Shown piece by piece: positions 6,790-15,316 of a stretch of 64,000 nucleotides of DNA. How positions within the stretch are numbered: the first letter of the stretch is position 1; every line of letters starts with the position of its first letter. The notes under the pieces were generated by a model. That model did no database searches, had not been told where the DNA came from, and saw only the letters and a program-made list of their open reading frames with translations. The position numbers were made by a program, and so were the translations under genes. The stretch is from Rhodopseudomonas telluris. GTDB taxonomy: Bacteria; Pseudomonadota; Alphaproteobacteria; Rhizobiales; Xanthobacteraceae. Location of the stretch: positions 86,057 to 150,056 of the forward strand of contig NZ_JBHLWM010000011.1 in the NCBI RefSeq assembly GCF_042432815.1. Direction: 5' to 3'.

Positions 6790-9495
6790 TCAGGCGCGCG
6801 CACTCGCGACGGGTGCGTCGTCGACCTCGCGCGGCGCCGCCCGCGGCAGGATCATCTGGATCCGCGTCCCATTGCCGGGCTCGGACACCAGCTCGAGCCG
6901 GCCGCCGAGGCGATTGGTGACGATGCTGTAGACGATGTGCAGGCCAAGGCCGGTGCCGCCCTGATCGCGCCGCGTCGTGAAGAACGGATCGAACGCCCGC
7001 CGCCGCACGTCGAGGCTCATGCCGCAGCCGTCGTCCGAATACAGAATTTCGACGGCGTTCGGACCCGCGGCGCGCACCACGATCTCGACGGTGCCGGGAC
7101 GACCATCGGGAAACGCGTGCGCGACCGAATTCAGAAACAGGTTGGTGAGCACCTGCCCGTACGGTCCGGGATAGGAGTTCATCGCCAGGCCCGGCTCGCA
7201 TTGCACGTTCAGCGTCAGGTTCTGCTTGCGCAGCCCCGGCCGCAAACTCATCACGACCTGCTCGGTCAGATCGCCGAGATCGAAGATCCGCTGATCCGAG
7301 TAGTTGCGGTCGGCGGCGACCTGCTTGAACGACTGGATCAGCTCGGCCGCGCGATTGAGATTGGCGACGAGTTGCGCCGATGCATCCCGGGTGCCGGCGA
7401 GAAACTCATTGAGCCGCGACCGCTTCAGCTCGCCGCGCTCGACTTCGGTCGTGAACACGGCGGCCTTGCGGTCGAGCGCCGACGCCACCGTCAGGCTGAT
7501 GCCGACCGGATTGTTCACCTCGTGCGCGACGCCCGCGACCAGGCGCCCGAGGGCGGCCAGCTTTTCGGCCTCGATCAGCGATTGCTGGGTCTCGCGCAGA
7601 TTGCGCAACGCGGCTTCGGCGGCGTCCTTGGCCTGCCGCATCTCGAGTTCGCCGCGCTTGCGCTCGCCGATGTCGAGCGCCACCGTCACGATCCGTTCGA
7701 TGCGCCCCTCGGCATCCTTCAGCGGCATCTTATTGACCAGCCACTGCCGCATCGCGCCGCTCACGTCGCGATACTCTTCCTCATAGAACCCCAGCCCCTC
7801 GCCCGTCGCGAGCACCTTCTTGTCGTTGGCGTCGGTCTTGTGCGAACCATAGCGCGACATCAGGTCGGCAGTGGTACGGCCGATCGCGTCTTTCGGATCG
7901 ACGCCGAAGATCGTCGCCATGTAGCGGTTCATCAGCAGATAGCGCAGCTCGGTGTCCTTGACGTTGATCACCGCCGGCACCGTGTCGATCACCTGCTGCA
8001 GCAGGCGCCGCCCCTCGGCGACCGCAGTTTCGGCGCGCTTCTGGTCGGTGATGTCGCGCACCGCCCCCTCGTAGCGCACCACCGTGCCGGTCTCGTCGCG
8101 GATCGCGCTGGCGCTGTCCGACAGCCACAGCACCTCGCCGTTGCGCTTGCGGGCCTGGTACTCAAATTCGCGCACCATGCCGTCGCGTTCCATCTGCTCG
8201 CGATATTCGACACGCTTGTTCGGATCGACATAGATGTCCCCGGCGATATCAGCGGCGCCCCGCATCAGCTCTTCCGGAGTTTCGTAGCCCATCATCCGCG
8301 CCAGTGCCGGATTGGCATTGAGCAGAGCGCCCTCCGGCGTGGTCACGTAGATGCCGTCGATCGACCCTTCGAAAAGCTTGCGATAGCTCTCCTCGGCAAG
8401 GCGCTGCTCGGCCAGCGCCCGAACCGCCGCCTCGCGGGCGGTGTCGGCTTCGACAAGAGTCCGGCGAAACACTTCGGCGGCGCGAGCGATGTCGCCGATT
8501 TCATTCTTGAGATCGGTCGCGGGGATCGCCGTGTACTGACGACCGGCGGCGAGCGAACGGATCGCGGCGGTGATCGCCGTCAGCGGCCCCACGGTTCGGC
8601 GCACCACAAAGGCCGCCGCCATCAGGCCGACCAGTACCCCGGCCGAGCCGAGCACGATGCTCTGCCATTTGTCCTCGGCGAGCGTCCTGGCGAGATCCTT
8701 CGACAACACCCGCCCCCGCCGAGCGCTCACATCGCGCAGCAGCTCGGTAACTCGTGCGATCAGCCGTCCCTCGCTGCCGAGCACGGTGCGATCGAGCATC
8801 GCGATCTCCTGCTCCACGGCGGTGGTGGAGATGATCACGTCGGCATAGTCACGCACGGCCGTCGCCGCGGCGGCATCGGCGATCGGGATCGCGCGCATCC
8901 GCTGCGCCGCTTCGCTGGCTCCGGGCAGATCCCGCGCCAACAACGCCGCGGCGATCTTGCTGTGCTCGCTGTGCAGCGCCGCCGCGAGGCCGCGATCCTG
9001 CAGGCCCGTGACGACCGCCTCGAACGCATCGCGGAGCGGCGGCACGCTGGCCACCATTTCGGCGCGGCGCGGCATCAGGGCCGTGATTCGCTCCAGACCG
9101 TCGCGATAATTGGCGAGCCGTGCGGTGACGCCGTCGATCATTTCCTGCTGGTCGGCATCGATCTCGAGCCGGGTCTTCTTCAACAGCGCGGTCAGCGCCG
9201 AGGCCGCTTCGAACACCTTGCCGGCTGGCTGTGCGCTCGGCTCGCTCACCACCTGCCGTGCCGCGAAGCGAAGCTCGCTCATCCGGCGCTCGATTTCCTC
9301 GGCGAGATCGCCGACGCTCTGCAGCCGCTGCAACTCGCCGAAGGTGTTGTCGATGTGGCGGATAGCAATGACGCTGCCGACGCTGGTCATCGCGATGATC
9401 GTCAGCAACAGCAGGAAGCTGCCAAACGTCATCTGCCGGATCGAGAGCGTGCGCGACCTCACGCTCTGGATGAACGCTGACATGGCGTTTGGCAT
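6790..9495 (-). CDS. Membrane PAS sensor histidine kinase
   Basis: A 901-residue hybrid-free sensor kinase. Two membrane spans (about residues 23-44 and 284-303) enclose a periplasmic helical sensor region; a HAMP linker follows. PAS domain 1 contains FEGSIDGIYVTTPEG and PAS domain 2 contains VIDTVPAVINVKDTELRYLL. The dimerisation box has the phospho-acceptor His near residue 657 (GVAHEVNNPVG). The ATPase domain shows N box NLFLNSVAHAF, G1 DDGCGMS, F box FDPFFTTRR and G2 GGTGLGLHIV. The HEVNNP box is typical of PAS kinases related to the NtrB/DctB group. No response regulator gene is adjacent, so its partner lies elsewhere. A second Met four codons in (9483) is an alternative start. Confidence 0.9.
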   Translation of the reverse strand: MPNAMSAFIQSVRSRTLSIRQMTFGSFLLLLTIIAMTSVGSVIAIRHIDNTFGELQRLQSVGDLAEEIERRMSELRFAARQVVSEPSAQPAGKVFEAASALTALLKKTRLEIDADQQEMIDGVTARLANYRDGLERITALMPRRAEMVASVPPLRDAFEAVVTGLQDRGLAAALHSEHSKIAAALLARDLPGASEAAQRMRAIPIADAAAATAVRDYADVIISTTAVEQEIAMLDRTVLGSEGRLIARVTELLRDVSARRGRVLSKDLARTLAEDKWQSIVLGSAGVLVGLMAAAFVVRRTVGPLTAITAAIRSLAAGRQYTAIPATDLKNEIGDIARAAEVFRRTLVEADTAREAAVRALAEQRLAEESYRKLFEGSIDGIYVTTPEGALLNANPALARMMGYETPEELMRGAADIAGDIYVDPNKRVEYREQMERDGMVREFEYQARKRNGEVLWLSDSASAIRDETGTVVRYEGAVRDITDQKRAETAVAEGRRLLQQVIDTVPAVINVKDTELRYLLMNRYMATIFGVDPKDAIGRTTADLMSRYGSHKTDANDKKVLATGEGLGFYEEEYRDVSGAMRQWLVNKMPLKDAEGRIERIVTVALDIGERKRGELEMRQAKDAAEAALRNLRETQQSLIEAEKLAALGRLVAGVAHEVNNPVGISLTVASALDRKAAVFTTEVERGELKRSRLNEFLAGTRDASAQLVANLNRAAELIQSFKQVAADRNYSDQRIFDLGDLTEQVVMSLRPGLRKQNLTLNVQCEPGLAMNSYPGPYGQVLTNLFLNSVAHAFPDGRPGTVEIVVRAAGPNAVEILYSDDGCGMSLDVRRRAFDPFFTTRRDQGGTGLGLHIVYSIVTNRLGGRLELVSEPGNGTRIQMILPRAAPREVDDAPVASARA

Positions 9496-9638
9496 GATGT
9501 CGAAACCGCTGCTCCCGTCGGGCGACTATCTCATAAAGTCGCCGCAAAGGGTACAGCGCCGGACGGCCGGCTACAACGTCGGCGCGCGCCGCCGTCCGAA
9601 CAGATGTCGAGGGCCGTCCCTGCTGGAAGCGTGCAAGT

Positions 9639-9664
9639 CCTCCCGCCGATGGCGCGGCGGGAGG
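9639..9664. terminator. 10-bp GC-rich stem-loop downstream of the quinohaemoprotein gene
   Basis: CCTCCCGCCG (9639-9648) and CGGCGGGAGG (9655-9664) are exact complements around a 6-nt loop, 20 bp past the stop codon of the PQQ dehydrogenase. There is no T run, so this may be a transcript-stabilising 3' hairpin rather than a true intrinsic terminator. Confidence 0.55.
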
Positions 9665-9684
9665 AACAGGTGCCGCGGGTGCGG

Positions 9685-11868
9685 CTATTTTTTCGGCCGA
9701 ATGGCGTCGGCCGTGCCTTGGATGAAGGCCTGGATCTTGACCACGTCGGCGTCGGTGAGCTTGCCGGTGAAGTCCGGCATGCCCTTCTCACGGAACGGCC
9801 CCTTGAACACGATCTGTTTGAGGTTGGCGATCTTGTCCGTCGTGCTGTAGCCGAGGTTCTTGACGTTGCCGCCCCGGTCGACACCCGGAACGCCGTGGCA
9901 GGTGGCACAGGCCGCGACGTAAATCGCGGTGCCCTCCGGCACGTCCTTGGGATCGTATTCGACGCCGGTCAGCAGGTTGCCCATCTGATACTTGGTGAAG
10001 GCCGGCATCGGCGCGTTGCCGCCGACCGCGAAGGTGTAGACCGTGCCGGGCGCCTCGGTCTCCGTCGCACGGGCGCTGATGCCGAACACACCGCCCCAGC
10101 CCACCGCGATCGAGACGTATTGCACGCCATCGACCGTGTAGGTCGCCGGCGCCGCGACCGCGCCGGTGCCGAGCGGGCTTTCCCAGAGCTTCTCGCCGGT
10201 CTTGGCATTATAGGCGACGAAGCGCCCATCAGCCGTTCCCTGAAACACCAGGTTGCCCGCGGTAGTCAACGTGCCGCCGTTCCACGGCGAGACGTACTCG
10301 GCGCGCCAGGCCTCCTTCTGCTGCACCGGATCCCACGCGACCAGACGACCGAACGGCAGGTTCTTCGGCGGCGTCGCGTTCAGCGAGAAGCCGACATTCC
10401 AGCCCGTGGTGCTCCCGAACTTGAACGGCTCCATCTTGTTCTGGTTGAGCGCCTTCTCGCCGGTCAGGTTCACCGGCACGCCCTGCGCCGGCAGATACAC
10501 CAGTCCGGTCTGCGGATTGAACGACATCGGGTGCCAGTTGTGCGCGCCATACGGTCCCGGGATGGCGTCGAACGGTTTATCCGCCGAACGCGCCTCCGGA
10601 TTCTCGATCGGTCGCCCATCGGCGTCGTAGCCGGTCGCCCAGGTCACATCGACGAAGTTCTTCGCCGAGATGAACTTGCCGTTGGTGCGATCGACCACGA
10701 AGAAGAAGCCGTTCTTCGGCGCATGCAGGATCACCTTGCGCGGCTGGCCTTCGATGGTGAGGTCGGCCAGGATCATCGGCTGGGTGGACGTGTAGTCCCA
10801 ATTGTCGCCGGGCGTTTCCTGATAGTGCCAGATGTATTTGCCGGTGTCGGCATTCAGCGCGACCAGCGACGCGAGATAGAGATTGTCGCCGCCGGCCGGG
10901 CTGCGCAGATGGCGATTCCAGGGCGAGCCGTTGCCGGTGCCGATATACACCATGTTGAGTTCGGGATCGAAGGTGATGGTGTCCCAGGTGGTGCCGCCAC
11001 CGCCGTTGACCCACCATTTGCCGGCCGGATCCCACGTCTTGGCGGCCTTCTCCATCGCCTCGTCTTCGAACGGCTTGGACGGATCGCCGGGCACCGTGAA
11101 CCAGCGCCAGGCCTGATTGCCGGTCTCGGCGTCGTAGGCGGTGACGTAGCCGCGCGCGCCGTATTCGGCGCCGCCATTGCCGATCACCACCTTGCCGTTG
11201 AACACGCGGGGCGCGCCGGTGATGGTGTAGGAATGTTCGTGGTCGACCAGCGTGTCCTTCTCCCAGACCTTCGCACCGGTCGCGGCATCGAGCGCGATCA
11301 GCCGACCGTCATAAGCGCCGACGAACACCTTGCCCTTGTACAGCGCCACGCCGCGATTGACGACGTCGCAGCAGCCACGATAGCCGTTCTCGCGTTTAAC
11401 GCCGGGGTCGAACGTCCAGAGCTTCTTGCCGGTGCGGGTGTCGATCGCATGCACGACGCTCCACGAGGCGGTGACGTACATGATGCCGTCGACCACCACC
11501 GGCGTCGCTTCGACGCCGCGCTCCGACTGCAGGCTGTAGCTCCACTTCAGGCCGAGCTGTTTTACGTTATCGGTGTTGATCTGATTGAGCTTGCTGAAAC
11601 GGGTTTCAGCGTAGTCGAGGCCATAGCTCGGCCAATCGTTGGTCGTCTTGGCGTTGGCAACGATCGCCGCGCTGTCGATCGCGCCGGTGACGCTGCGGAT
11701 GTGATCGGCCGAGCCTTTCGCGCCCTGAGCGAAGGCTGCGCCATGAGCCAGCAGCGCAGCCGCAAGCACGGCGGCGCCGACCTTCAAGTCCTTCCGAAAC
11801 ATTTGTGCGGACGAATGCGTGATGAAGAATCGGTGCGCTGCCCGCGCCCGATCGGCAGGTCGTTTCAT
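9685..11868 (-). CDS. Quinohaemoprotein (PQQ, haem c) alcohol dehydrogenase
   Basis: A periplasmic 727-residue enzyme that oxidises alcohols with pyrroloquinoline quinone. A signal peptide core lies at VGAAVLAAALLAHGAAFA. The eight-bladed propeller follows with tryptophan-docking repeats such as GKKLWTFDPG and GAKVWEKDT, and the vicinal disulfide GCCDVVNRG sits near residue 165. The catalytic Asp is in DNWDYTSTQ (near 356). A C-terminal cytochrome c domain carries CATCH near residue 654, making it a type II enzyme that passes electrons to its own haem. The ATG at 11868 is chosen because GGGAG lies 7 nt upstream; a downstream ATG at 11802 would give a shorter n-region but has no ribosome binding site. 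The residue two after the catalytic Asp is Thr, not Asp, suggesting calcium rather than lanthanide dependence. Confidence 0.9.
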   Translation of the reverse strand: MKRPADRARAAHRFFITHSSAQMFRKDLKVGAAVLAAALLAHGAAFAQGAKGSADHIRSVTGAIDSAAIVANAKTTNDWPSYGLDYAETRFSKLNQINTDNVKQLGLKWSYSLQSERGVEATPVVVDGIMYVTASWSVVHAIDTRTGKKLWTFDPGVKRENGYRGCCDVVNRGVALYKGKVFVGAYDGRLIALDAATGAKVWEKDTLVDHEHSYTITGAPRVFNGKVVIGNGGAEYGARGYVTAYDAETGNQAWRWFTVPGDPSKPFEDEAMEKAAKTWDPAGKWWVNGGGGTTWDTITFDPELNMVYIGTGNGSPWNRHLRSPAGGDNLYLASLVALNADTGKYIWHYQETPGDNWDYTSTQPMILADLTIEGQPRKVILHAPKNGFFFVVDRTNGKFISAKNFVDVTWATGYDADGRPIENPEARSADKPFDAIPGPYGAHNWHPMSFNPQTGLVYLPAQGVPVNLTGEKALNQNKMEPFKFGSTTGWNVGFSLNATPPKNLPFGRLVAWDPVQQKEAWRAEYVSPWNGGTLTTAGNLVFQGTADGRFVAYNAKTGEKLWESPLGTGAVAAPATYTVDGVQYVSIAVGWGGVFGISARATETEAPGTVYTFAVGGNAPMPAFTKYQMGNLLTGVEYDPKDVPEGTAIYVAACATCHGVPGVDRGGNVKNLGYSTTDKIANLKQIVFKGPFREKGMPDFTGKLTDADVVKIQAFIQGTADAIRPKK

Positions 11869-12080
11869 GCGTTCACTCCCTATGGCCTCTGACGGGCCTG
11901 ACGAGAGTGTTGCGCGCGTTCTAAAACCCGTCAACTGACGAGACGGGCACGATCATCTATTTTGATATCACTGCCGCAGCGCAACACATTCTCGCTGCAA
12001 CGCCACGCGCGTAGTTGAGCCGTCACGACTCCACAATCAGAACTGGACGGGGCAAGCGCGGAGCGGCTGCCGAAACCGCG

Positions 12081-12875
12081 CTAATTGCCGTTGAACTCGA
12101 AGACTTCGCCGTCGTAGCCCGCTTCGGCGGGGATGCGCAGCGTGCGCTTGTCGCCGTCACGGCCCATGATCGGCATCACCGTCATGACTGTCTGCCCACG
12201 CGAGAACGCCAGTGCATCGCCGACGCTCGGCTGCTTGCCGAGTCGGATCAGGTTGCGCGTGGTCGGGAACGGCAGCGTGAAACGGCCACTCTCCCCGCCT
12301 TCGAGCGCCTCGCGCGGCGACAGCCAGATCGAATCAGTCGATTCCTTGCCGTCGTGCATGCCGAGTTGCTCGGGCGGTGCCTCGGCGAGGAAGAACCACG
12401 TATCGAACCGCTTTGGCAACTTCTCCGGCGTGATCCAGTGCGCATAGGGCACCAGCAGGTCGAGCGCGAGTACGAGCTGGTTGGTCGCGAGAATCTCGGC
12501 GAACGAGATCTTGCCCTCGCACAGCGCGGTGCGATGCGCGGCTTCGATCTCGCTCGCACGCGATGCCGCGACGAGCTGGTCGCTACCGCGCGGCCGCGCC
12601 AGCAGGATGCCGCTCTCCTCGAACGTCTCGCGGATCGCCGCAATCTGGAAATCGAGCGACGGCCCCTCGCCTTGGGCGCCGCATGCGTAGAGCTCGGGCT
12701 TGTCGATGATGTCGCGATCGCCGGCATCGACGCTGCCGCCGGGGAACACCAGCGCGCCCGAGGCGAACTCGATCTGATAGTGCCGGACCATCATGAAGAC
12801 GTCGAAGCCGTCGGCGCGATCCCGCAGCAACAGGATGGTGGAGGCAGGACGTGCGACCGAGGCTTCGTTCGACAT
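12081..12875 (-). CDS. Nudix hydrolase (NUDT19-like)
   Basis: A 264-residue protein with an expanded Nudix box. FPGGSVDAGD (about 44-53) is followed, after an insertion of roughly 27 residues, by IRETFEESGILL (81-92), whose Glu residues bind the metal. The split box and overall length match the NUDT19/RP2p group, whose eukaryotic members hydrolyse CoA and acyl-CoA diphosphates. The ATG at 12875 is chosen: it lies 4 nt past the stop of the DapA-like gene, with GGAG inside the end of that gene 7 nt upstream. The two genes are therefore co-transcribed and probably translationally coupled. Substrate is inferred only from family. Confidence 0.82.
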   Translation of the reverse strand: MSNEASVARPASTILLLRDRADGFDVFMMVRHYQIEFASGALVFPGGSVDAGDRDIIDKPELYACGAQGEGPSLDFQIAAIRETFEESGILLARPRGSDQLVAASRASEIEAAHRTALCEGKISFAEILATNQLVLALDLLVPYAHWITPEKLPKRFDTWFFLAEAPPEQLGMHDGKESTDSIWLSPREALEGGESGRFTLPFPTTRNLIRLGKQPSVGDALAFSRGQTVMTVMPIMGRDGDKRTLRIPAEAGYDGEVFEFNGN

Positions 12876-12879
12876 TCGA

Positions 12880-13833
12880 CTACTCCGCAGCTTTGGCGCG
12901 TTGTTCGAGGTCCGCACGCTCGTCGATCCGCGCGAGCCGTGACAGCAGATAGTCCACTTCCTCGCGCGCCGTGTCGGTCAGAACCGAGCCCGGCTTGCGC
13001 TGCGCCGACGAGGCGATGATGCCGCGCTTCTTCAGCACGTATTTGCGGACCGCGAGGCCGACGCCCTGCTGCTGCTCGTAGCGGATCAGCGGCAGATGCG
13101 CGTCGAACAGATTATGCGCGAGATCGCGCTGGCCGGCTTTCGACAGCTTGACGACGTCGACCAGCATGTCCGGGAAGCAGTAGCCGGTCATCGCGCCATC
13201 GGCGCCGCGTTCCATCTCGAAGTCGAGGAACAGCCCGCCATTGCCCGTCAGGATCGACAACGGCCGCAGCGAGCCGTCTTTCTGGAAGGCGCGCAGCTTG
13301 GTGATCTTCTCCAGCCCCGGCCAGTCTTCGTGCTTCAGCATCACGCAGGACGGATTGTCCATCACGATCTGACGGATCACGTTCGGCGTCATCACCACCG
13401 ACAACGTCAGCGGATAGTCCTGCAGACACCACGGGATGTCGTCGCCGATCGCCTCGACGGCCTGCCGGAAATAGCCGGTGATCTGCTCGTCGGTACGCAG
13501 GCTCGGCGGCGGCGCGATCATCACGCCAGCGGCGCCGGCCTCCATCGACGCCCGTGCCAGCGCCCGCATCGTGGCGAATCCCGGCGCCGAGACACCGACG
13601 ATCACCTGCATGGACTTGGCGCGCTTGACGAAGCGAGTCGCCACCGCCTGCGCTTCGACGGCGTCGAGCTTCGGCGCCTCGCCGAGAATCCCGAGCACCG
13701 TCATGCCGTCGCAGCCGACCTCGGCATAGAAGTCGGTCAGCCGGTCGATCGAGGCATCGTCGATCCGGCCGTCGTCGTGGAACGGGGTCGGTGCGATGGC
13801 GAACGTGCCGGCGGCGTCGGGGGTCAGCTTCAT
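12880..13833 (-). CDS. DapA-superfamily lyase/aldolase (dihydrodipicolinate synthase family)
   Basis: A 317-residue TIM-barrel protein of class I pyruvate lyase type. The Schiff-base Lys167 is in CVMLKHED and Tyr140 in CLQDYPLT, both at the expected spacing. The usual GTTGE motif of DapA is GILGE here (residues 48-52), so the hydroxyl relay threonines of true dihydrodipicolinate synthase are missing. A lysine-biosynthetic role is therefore unlikely; it probably cleaves or forms another 2-oxo acid. It is followed directly by the Nudix gene and preceded, 83 bp away, by the MaoC hydratase, all on the same strand, so it may belong to the same catabolic unit. Confidence 0.82.
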   Translation of the reverse strand: MKLTPDAAGTFAIAPTPFHDDGRIDDASIDRLTDFYAEVGCDGMTVLGILGEAPKLDAVEAQAVATRFVKRAKSMQVIVGVSAPGFATMRALARASMEAGAAGVMIAPPPSLRTDEQITGYFRQAVEAIGDDIPWCLQDYPLTLSVVMTPNVIRQIVMDNPSCVMLKHEDWPGLEKITKLRAFQKDGSLRPLSILTGNGGLFLDFEMERGADGAMTGYCFPDMLVDVVKLSKAGQRDLAHNLFDAHLPLIRYEQQQGVGLAVRKYVLKKRGIIASSAQRKPGSVLTDTAREEVDYLLSRLARIDERADLEQRAKAAE

Positions 13834-13916
13834 GGACTCGGCCTTTCTTCAGAGAGCGCGACCACCGATATCACCCCGAACCGCCCGAGTCTGCCGTCCT
13901 CCAGCGTGGATCTACC

Positions 13917-14777
13917 TCAGCCGAGCACAGTCCGGCCGCTCTTGATCACGGTGACGTCACGTGTCTTCACCTTGGCCTCGAATGAGATCACGTCGCCGTC
14001 CTTCCACAGATCCATGGTGACGGTTTCACCCGGGTACACCGGCGACGAGAACCGCACCGCGTGCTGCCTGAACGCGGACGCGTCGTAGTCCGCATAGGTC
14101 TGCAGCACGCCGCGACAAGTGATGCCGTAGGTGCACATGCCGTGCAGAATCGGCCGCGGGAAGCCGGCCTTCTTGGCGAATTCCGGATCGGAATGTAGCG
14201 GATTGCGGTCGCCGCACAGCCGATAGATCAGCGCCTGGTCGGGCCTCGTCGAAATGTCGATGCTGCGATCCGGCGCGCGGCTCGGCATCTTGTGCGGCTC
14301 GGGCTGCTCCAGCGCCGGGCCGCCGAAGCCGCCATCGCCGCGGGCGAAACGCGAGGCCAGCAGCGTCGCAAGGTCCGCACCCGTTTCGTCGCGCAGCACG
14401 GTCTGGTGACGGATCACCACGCCCTTGTCCTTGCCCTTGTCGTAAACCTGCACCACGCTGGAATCGGCGGTGATGTTCGCCGCCACCGGCATCGGCCGAT
14501 GGAAGGTGATGTCGCGCTCGCCGTCGACCACCAGCAAACGGTTGAGGTTCATCTCGCCCGGTCCGGCGCCCCACGCCGCCACCGACGCGAAGGTCGGCAC
14601 CACCTTCAGCGGCCGCTCGGTGTAGGTCGCCTCGTTGACGAAGGCGAGTTCCTTCTCGTCCATCGGATCGGCCCCCATGCCGATGCCGTAGGCGTAAAGC
14701 ATCACGTCGCGATCGGCGTAGGTGTACTTCTGGCCGACGCTCTTCAGCGCCATCAGTTCGTCATAGCGGGCCGACAT
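13917..14777 (-). CDS. MaoC-family enoyl-CoA hydratase (hydratase 2 type)
   Basis: A 286-residue double hot-dog protein. The C-terminal half holds the hydratase-2 motif with catalytic Asp and His (YRLCGDRNPLHSDP, then FPRPILHGMCTYG); the N-terminal half is the degenerate hot-dog domain. This is the architecture of peroxisomal MFE-2 hydratase 2, which hydrates trans-2-enoyl-CoA to (3R)-hydroxyacyl-CoA. GGGAG precedes the ATG at 14777. It lies downstream of the thiolase and DUF35 genes with only a palindromic repeat between, which suggests one pathway acting on branched or cyclic acyl-CoA chains. Confidence 0.88.
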   Translation of the reverse strand: MSARYDELMALKSVGQKYTYADRDVMLYAYGIGMGADPMDEKELAFVNEATYTERPLKVVPTFASVAAWGAGPGEMNLNRLLVVDGERDITFHRPMPVAANITADSSVVQVYDKGKDKGVVIRHQTVLRDETGADLATLLASRFARGDGGFGGPALEQPEPHKMPSRAPDRSIDISTRPDQALIYRLCGDRNPLHSDPEFAKKAGFPRPILHGMCTYGITCRGVLQTYADYDASAFRQHAVRFSSPVYPGETVTMDLWKDGDVISFEAKVKTRDVTVIKSGRTVLG

Positions 14778-14823
14778 CGGCTTCTCCCTTGTTCTTTTCT
14801 TCGACGATACGACGGCTCACATC

Positions 14824-14904
14824 GTCATTGCGAGCGCAGCGAAGCAATCCAGAATGCCAAGCACCGTGGCTGGATTGCTTCGTCGCTTCGCTCCTCGCAA
14901 TGAC
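14824..14904. repeat. Imperfect palindromic repeat, family A (copy 1)
   Basis: The element begins GTCATTGCGAGCGCAGCGAA and ends in the near-complement TTCGCTCCTCGCAATGAC, with inner arms GCAATCCAGA and TGGATTGC. Related copies lie at 16582-16664 and 26254-26328, all between genes. It looks like a REP/BIME-type mobile palindrome that can form a long cruciform or RNA hairpin. Confidence 0.85.
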
Positions 14905-14923
14905 GTGGTGAGCGCGGTCGTTA

Positions 14924-15316
14924 TCAGACCGGCGTATAGAACGGCAGCGGCGCGCCGCCGTCGCTGGGCTTGAACACCACCTTGACCTTGGTGCCGATCT
15001 TCAGCGCCGAGAAATCACAATCGACGAAGTTGGTCAGCACCGACGGGCCTTCCTTCAGCGTGACGTAGCCGATCGCATAAGGACCGGTCGCCGACTTGCG
15101 CATCAGGCTGAAGCTGTAGATCTCGCCCTCCCCCTTGCTCTCTTCCCAGACCGTCTGGTCCGAGAAGCAGAACGGACACAGCGCGCGCGGGAAGTAGTGC
15201 GCCTCGCCGCAGGAGGTGCAGCGCTTGATCAGCAGCTTGCCTTCGCTCGCCGCATCCCAGAACGGCTTGGTTTCCGGATTGCCCTGAGGCGCGGGATATT
15301 TCACGGGGCTGTTCAT
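14924..15316 (-). CDS. DUF35 zinc-ribbon/OB-fold protein associated with thiolase
   Basis: A 130-residue protein with a rubredoxin-like zinc ribbon, CTSCGEAHYFPRALCPFC (four Cys near residues 33-50), followed by an OB-fold (EGEIYSFSLM, IGYVTLKEG, IGTKVKVVF). Such DUF35 proteins bind beside thiolases or thiolase-like aldolases and form the substrate channel for the acyl-CoA. Its ATG overlaps the thiolase stop codon (TAATG at 15318-15314), so translation is coupled and a protein complex with the thiolase is very likely. Confidence 0.88.
   Translation of the reverse strand: MNSPVKYPAPQGNPETKPFWDAASEGKLLIKRCTSCGEAHYFPRALCPFCFSDQTVWEESKGEGEIYSFSLMRKSATGPYAIGYVTLKEGPSVLTNFVDCDFSALKIGTKVKVVFKPSDGGAPLPFYTPV

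Noticed and set aside
6692..7201. 170-codon upstream extension of the AraC regulator
   Set aside because: It overlaps the sensor kinase gene in another frame and has low-complexity Arg/Ala/Pro content; the ATG at 6691 fits family length.
6673..9480. 935-codon plus-strand frame
   Set aside because: It mirrors the sensor kinase gene on the other strand; high G+C keeps the antisense frame open. Composition is Arg/Gly/His-rich with no domain motifs.
9604..11892. 762-codon plus-strand frame
   Set aside because: Antisense of the PQQ dehydrogenase, whose motifs are complete on the minus strand.
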